The notes under the pieces: model-generated
Databases searched by the model: none
What the model was told of the DNA's origin: nothing
The model's input: only the letters and a program-made list of their open reading frames with translations
NCBI GenBank assembly: GCA_019637635.1
Contig: JAHBVI010000012.1
Coordinates: 25,728-89,727, forward strand
Reading direction: 5' to 3'
DNA from: Anaerolineae bacterium
Lineage (GTDB): Bacteria > Chloroflexota > Anaerolineae > Promineifilales > Promineifilaceae
Length of the DNA: 64,000 nucleotides
Made by a program: the position numbers and the translations under genes
In this document: piece after piece, positions 60,638-64,000 of the stretch
Layout: every line of letters starts with the position of its first letter
How positions within the stretch are numbered: the stretch's first letter is position 1

Positions 60638-61749
60638 TGCCAGGTAGAAAAGCGATTGTTATGCTCGCGGCGGCCCTGATGTGGCTCTATAAGTTGAGTC
60701 TGCACACGTTTCCGGCACAATTCCAAGAAAATTTTGCCGAAGAAATGACAGACGTGTTCGAGAGAGTGCTGGCGCAGCCGGCCAGCCGGGGGTGGTGGGT
60801 ATTATTGGGCGTTGGCTTGCATGAGTTTTGCCAGTTACCCCAGGCAGTCTGGTGGGCGCATCTGGCGGCCTGGCGAGGGAAACAGGCACAACGGCCGTTA
60901 ACCCGAACCATTTCCCGTTCCCCATTCCACCCGCTGCCACCGGCACATGACGGCCGTTTCTCCTGGCGACAATTGGCTCTGGAAATGCTGCCGTTTGTGG
61001 TTACGGCCGTTGGCCTTGTCCTGCTCACCTATCTCCGCCCCCATGCTATACCGGCCAACTGGCAGCAACAATGGTCTGGCCTGGGCTGGTTTGTGGTCTT
61101 GTTTGCCCTGCCCATGTTCTGCCTGGGGCTGGCGCGGGGCCTGCCTCGTTGGGCCTATCCATGGGGTGGTCTGCTGTCAGGCTACAGTCTGCTGTTGGCG
61201 CAGGCGTTTCACCTGATGGCGTTCTGGGTGATTTTGCTGGTGGCGGCCTTTGTACTGGCGCTGTCAGCCGTGCATTCCCACCTGTATCACTGGCCATTGC
61301 CCCCTTCCCTGCAGCACATTGGCCGGAGCATGGCCTTGGATTGGACGCGCCTCTGTTTTGGTCTATATGGCCTCATGCCCTGGCTGCTCATTGTGGCCTT
61401 TGACGGCGTGTACCGCACCGACCGCACACCTTACATGACTTTATCACTGTTGTTGATGGTGCTGGGGGTGTGGGTTTACGGCCGTTGCCACCGTCAGCCG
61501 CAGCAATGGGTGGTTTTGCTAACGGCCGTTTCCGTTACATTGCTGCCCCCTTTGTTACATCAGGCCGCTTTTCAGGGTGGTGTTTGGCGCTGGCTGACCG
61601 ACCCGGCGCGTTGGCTGGCTGACTTAAGCTGGATTGGCGTGTTGTGGGCTTTCCAGATCACCCTGTTGCTGCTGCCCATGCTGGCCCGCCTGGTTTACCA
61701 GAGTTGGGCGGAAGAGAATAGCAGAGCAGACGGAGGGGGGCATTTATGA
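60637..61749 (+). CDS. PadR-associated integral membrane protein
   Basis: 370 residues from ATG 60637. An N-terminal cytoplasmic part with LHTFPAQFQENFAEEMTDVFERVL is typical of membrane proteins encoded next to PadR genes (FR-x-x-F-x-x-EM motif). About seven hydrophobic segments follow from residue 108 on (LEMLPFVVTAVGLVLLTYL, LGWFVVLFALPMFCLGLA, LLLAQAFHLMAFWVILLVA). No transporter motif is apparent. The stop overlaps the next start by four bases (ATGA). Probably a stress-responsive membrane module under PadR control. Confidence 0.65.
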   Translation: MPGRKAIVMLAAALMWLYKLSLHTFPAQFQENFAEEMTDVFERVLAQPASRGWWVLLGVGLHEFCQLPQAVWWAHLAAWRGKQAQRPLTRTISRSPFHPLPPAHDGRFSWRQLALEMLPFVVTAVGLVLLTYLRPHAIPANWQQQWSGLGWFVVLFALPMFCLGLARGLPRWAYPWGGLLSGYSLLLAQAFHLMAFWVILLVAAFVLALSAVHSHLYHWPLPPSLQHIGRSMALDWTRLCFGLYGLMPWLLIVAFDGVYRTDRTPYMTLSLLLMVLGVWVYGRCHRQPQQWVVLLTAVSVTLLPPLLHQAAFQGGVWRWLTDPARWLADLSWIGVLWAFQITLLLLPMLARLVYQSWAEENSRADGGGHL

Positions 61750-64000
61750 GCATGACTACTTTACAACAGTTGGCTGTTTTGCCTGCCCTGTTGGTAGCCA
61801 TAGCAGGGATGTTGGCGCTGCACGGTCAGGAGAATGAAAGAAGAGGCCGCTACCTGTTACTGCTGCTGGGAATGGGGGTGTTTTCCCTTTTGGCGCTATA
61901 CATCACAATGCGATTTATAACCGAGCCGTATGATCAGCCGTTCTTTCAGCTTTCAAGATTACTGACACCCGCGTTGTTAGCCATTCTGGCGCTCATCTTG
62001 TTGAATGTAAAAGAAGTGGCAGACATAAGCCGCGGTAGCCGCATCACGGCCGTCTTCCTGGCCCTGGCACTGCTCATCCTGACTGGCCTTCTGTGGGGTT
62101 CTCGGATGGGGATGGCGTATTTAATTCTGCCAGGTACTCTGATATTGGCAGTGGGCTGGGCATTGGGGCGTCGTTATCTCTGGCTGTCCACTCTCCTGGG
62201 CCTGCTGTGCCTGGGCGTACTCCTCCTGGTGTACTGGCTGATAAGTAATCCACCTGATTACACGGCCGCGCCGCCATCCCTTTTCATTCGCTTGCCATTA
62301 TTGTTTGGTCTTTACGCCATGCCGGGTCTGGCGGTGGTGACGGCCGGGGTGCTGTTAACGGCCGTTCTACAACCCGAAAACGCACCAGACACACCCACCA
62401 CCCATTCCCGTGTACTCTGGCAGCGGCTGCTGATTGGCGTTTTAGCCGTTGGCCTGATCATCGTTCTGGCCTACGTCATCTTTTGGGGATCGGTATGGGA
62501 CCAGACCAGTGACGGTCTTTTTGGTTTTTTGATTTCGGAACTGGCCGGGGTCATGGCAATTGGCGTGGGTATCGCCATGACGACAGCTCTGTGGGGCAAC
62601 AGGCGTCTAATTGGCCTATTGTTCATTGCGGTTGTGCCCGTTTTGTTTTACCAAACTTTTGAATGGGGTTGGGACGCCTCTTATCACGCAATAACGGAGC
62701 GACGGGCGGCGCAAATTGCGGGGGCGTTAGACCGGTTTCACGAGCGTGAAGGGCATTACCCGGAGACGCTGGCGGCATTGACGCCTCGTGATTTACTGTT
62801 TATCCGGCGGCCAGTCATTCTGGCAGGCGAGGCGTGGTGTTATCAGGGGGGCAACGATTTCTACCGTCTGGCGGCGTTTCACCGCGAATTTTTCAGTTCG
62901 CCCGTCTCCTTGCGGGTGTATGAGGCAGCAGGGGAGCCGCCGCCGGGAACATGGGAATGTGAAGAGCGGCTGGCGGCGATGAAGGAGCGATATTACTCAC
63001 CGATGGAAGACCCGGCAGCGTTCCGACCGCCGCCACCTACGCCCTTACCGGAAATTGAGGTGGGGATGTCTAAGTCTGTTGTCCAGCCAATGTTGGATGG
63101 GGTACCTGTTGCGCCGGGAAGCTGGTCGCCAGACGGCCGTTACTTTCTGTTTGGCGCCAAAAATGGTGGGGCCATGACGCTGCACTTTTTGCAGGGACAA
63201 ACGGGCGAGATATGCACGGCGAACGGTGACTTTTCTTATGTGGAGACGCTGCGCCAACACCACACCTGGCTGCCAGACGGCGAATCCGAAGCAGCCGCCA
63301 GCCGCCTGCTCTATCTGGACGCAAGTGGCGAATTGTTCATCTTAACCCCTTGTCAGACAGAAATTGAACGGTTGACAGAGCGTTTCCCGGAGAGGTTTAC
63401 CCAGCTGGGGGGACGAGGGGCGGCTGTGTTGGAAAACGGCCGTATCCTGCTGCAAAGTGAGGCGGCGTTTTGGATTTTGGACGGCCGTAGCCTCGCCCTC
63501 CAACCCATCCCCGATGTGGCCCCCAACCCGTATGATCTGCATTGGGACAATACAGCCTGGCTGCCTGGTGGTGAGCGGTTGGTGATCAGCCGGCTGGACG
63601 GCCGTAGAGGCGATAACGCGGGCAGCACCCTGTTTGTAATCAACAGCGACAGCGGTCAGGTGGAAAAAAGCCTGCATTTGCCCGGCGATTTTGGGCAGCA
63701 CGCCCCCTGGATGGAAGGTTTGAGCCAGGACAAAATCCTTATGCACGGCAGCGGCGGGTGGCTCATCGTTGATTTCAGCGCCGACCCACCCCAATTCACA
63801 AACATATTGGCAGAAATCTTCAACCTGAATGTGGACTTCCCCGGCGAAGTTTCCGCTTCTGGCGCTTTTGTAGACCGGGACGAAGGTGGCTATTACCTGG
63901 CCGTGCGCCTCAACCATCCGCGCAACCAGGCCACCTACCTTTACCATTCCGTGACCGGGCGCATTGATGTCTATGATCACGAACACCATACGCTGCTCCT
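61746..64000 (+). CDS. Membrane protein with C-terminal propeller-like domain, 3' partial
   Basis: The frame opens at ATG 61746, overlapping the previous stop (ATGA), and stays open to the window end: at least 751 codons. The N-terminal 320 residues contain about nine membrane helices (LLPALLVAIAGMLAL-like at the start, LLLLLGMGVFSLLALYI, LGLLCLGVLLLVYWLI, LLIGVLAVGLIIVLAYVIFWG). A soluble part follows: RFHEREGHYPETLAALTP, a pilin- or cell-wall-like motif, and then repeated WSPDGRYFLFG, LDASGELFILTP, WLPGGERLVIS strands of a TolB/WD40-like propeller. Three genes (PadR and two membrane proteins) form one operon. Confidence 0.7.
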   Translation, partial: MSMTTLQQLAVLPALLVAIAGMLALHGQENERRGRYLLLLLGMGVFSLLALYITMRFITEPYDQPFFQLSRLLTPALLAILALILLNVKEVADISRGSRITAVFLALALLILTGLLWGSRMGMAYLILPGTLILAVGWALGRRYLWLSTLLGLLCLGVLLLVYWLISNPPDYTAAPPSLFIRLPLLFGLYAMPGLAVVTAGVLLTAVLQPENAPDTPTTHSRVLWQRLLIGVLAVGLIIVLAYVIFWGSVWDQTSDGLFGFLISELAGVMAIGVGIAMTTALWGNRRLIGLLFIAVVPVLFYQTFEWGWDASYHAITERRAAQIAGALDRFHEREGHYPETLAALTPRDLLFIRRPVILAGEAWCYQGGNDFYRLAAFHREFFSSPVSLRVYEAAGEPPPGTWECEERLAAMKERYYSPMEDPAAFRPPPPTPLPEIEVGMSKSVVQPMLDGVPVAPGSWSPDGRYFLFGAKNGGAMTLHFLQGQTGEICTANGDFSYVETLRQHHTWLPDGESEAAASRLLYLDASGELFILTPCQTEIERLTERFPERFTQLGGRGAAVLENGRILLQSEAAFWILDGRSLALQPIPDVAPNPYDLHWDNTAWLPGGERLVISRLDGRRGDNAGSTLFVINSDSGQVEKSLHLPGDFGQHAPWMEGLSQDKILMHGSGGWLIVDFSADPPQFTNILAEIFNLNVDFPGEVSASGAFVDRDEGGYYLAVRLNHPRNQATYLYHSVTGRIDVYDHEHHTLL

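Larger units (their letters stand above)
1..64000. other. ACGGCCGT palindrome, about 100 copies
   Basis: Hand scanning finds close to 100 ACGGCCGT octamers across genes and gaps (for example 4499, 6579, 12768, 22633, 30710, 48666, 61521). They are often extended to AACGGCCGTT and found on both strands by symmetry. About one is expected by chance for an 8-mer. They fall in any codon frame. Several large blocks have none or one: 712-2382, the WD40 gene, the IS, and 24.2-27.6 kb. The count is approximate. Confidence 0.85.

Noticed and set aside
1..64000. ACGGCCGT simply as an EagI-type restriction site or high-GC artefact
   Set aside because: The excess concerns the full octamer; ACGGCCGT is far commoner than other CGGCCG contexts I noticed, and restriction sites are usually avoided, not enriched.
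1..64000. tRNA or rRNA genes
   Set aside because: No cloverleaf with a GTTCRAxxC arm or rRNA landmark was seen on either strand by eye.

Overview
This 64 kb window comes from a bacterium, most likely a member of the Chloroflexota (Anaerolineae / Ardenticatenia-like). The lineage call is an inference. It rests on a type III-D CRISPR operon of the kind seen in filamentous phototrophs and Chloroflexota, large STAND NTPases with WD40 or TPR tails, secreted proteins ending in a YLPxVxK/R tail, and paired RecA-like and family B polymerase genes. The palindrome ACGGCCGT occurs about 100 times by hand count, against roughly one expected by chance. It is sparse in several blocks (712-2382, 14.8-19.8 kb, 24.4-27.6 kb), which suggests mosaic ancestry.

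Region 1 (1-13978, + strand) is a CRISPR type III effector operon. Two cyclic-oligoadenylate (cOA) sensor genes come first: a CARF/NE0113-type protein with an HTH tail, cut by the window edge, and a CARF-HEPN RNase. Then come Cas10 without an HD domain and with AGDD in place of GGDD, a Cas7-Cas5-Cas11-like fusion, a double-Cas7 fusion, a Csx19-like protein, and a large Cas7-type RAMP protein that carries a cold-shock domain at its N terminus. A second signalling module follows: an EAD-SAVED adaptor, a Csx15-like protein and an unrecognised helical protein. Cas6 closes the operon. No CRISPR array, cas1 or cas2 lies in the window.

Region 2 (13979-31900) is mixed accessory DNA. It opens with a small RNA gene that has its own promoter and terminator; a second copy lies 46 kb away, and compensatory base changes between the copies support a structure with a pseudoknot. 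After it come a truncated secreted protein, a STAND NTPase with 14 WD40 motifs, an IS1-like element, a tiny secreted cysteine peptide, an NB-ARC/TPR pair, a DJ-1-like gene, a four-gene unknown cluster, and two large secreted proteins with decayed relatives beside them.

Region 3 (32050-53553, - strand) looks like part of an integrative conjugative element or integrated plasmid: a winged-helix protein of replication type, a DUF234 ATPase behind an array of palindromic operators, coupling-protein-like, VirB4-like and VirB6-like genes, an M23 peptidase, a primase-polymerase, and several secreted or lipoprotein genes. No relaxase or integrase is visible. Three genes are broken (VirB4 by two frameshifts, the primase by an in-frame amber, a lipoprotein by a 74-bp duplication), so the element is decaying or the assembly has local errors. 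Two tandem putative small RNA genes sit at 33.4-34.0 kb.

Region 4 (53.6-64 kb) holds DUF4926/DUF6883 and DUF433/DUF5615 pairs (the second with a broken toxin), a LuxR-type regulator, and an operon of a RecA-like protein, a small helical protein and a family B DNA polymerase with a degenerate motif C. The second copy of the structured RNA follows, then a PadR regulator with two membrane proteins, the last running off the window.
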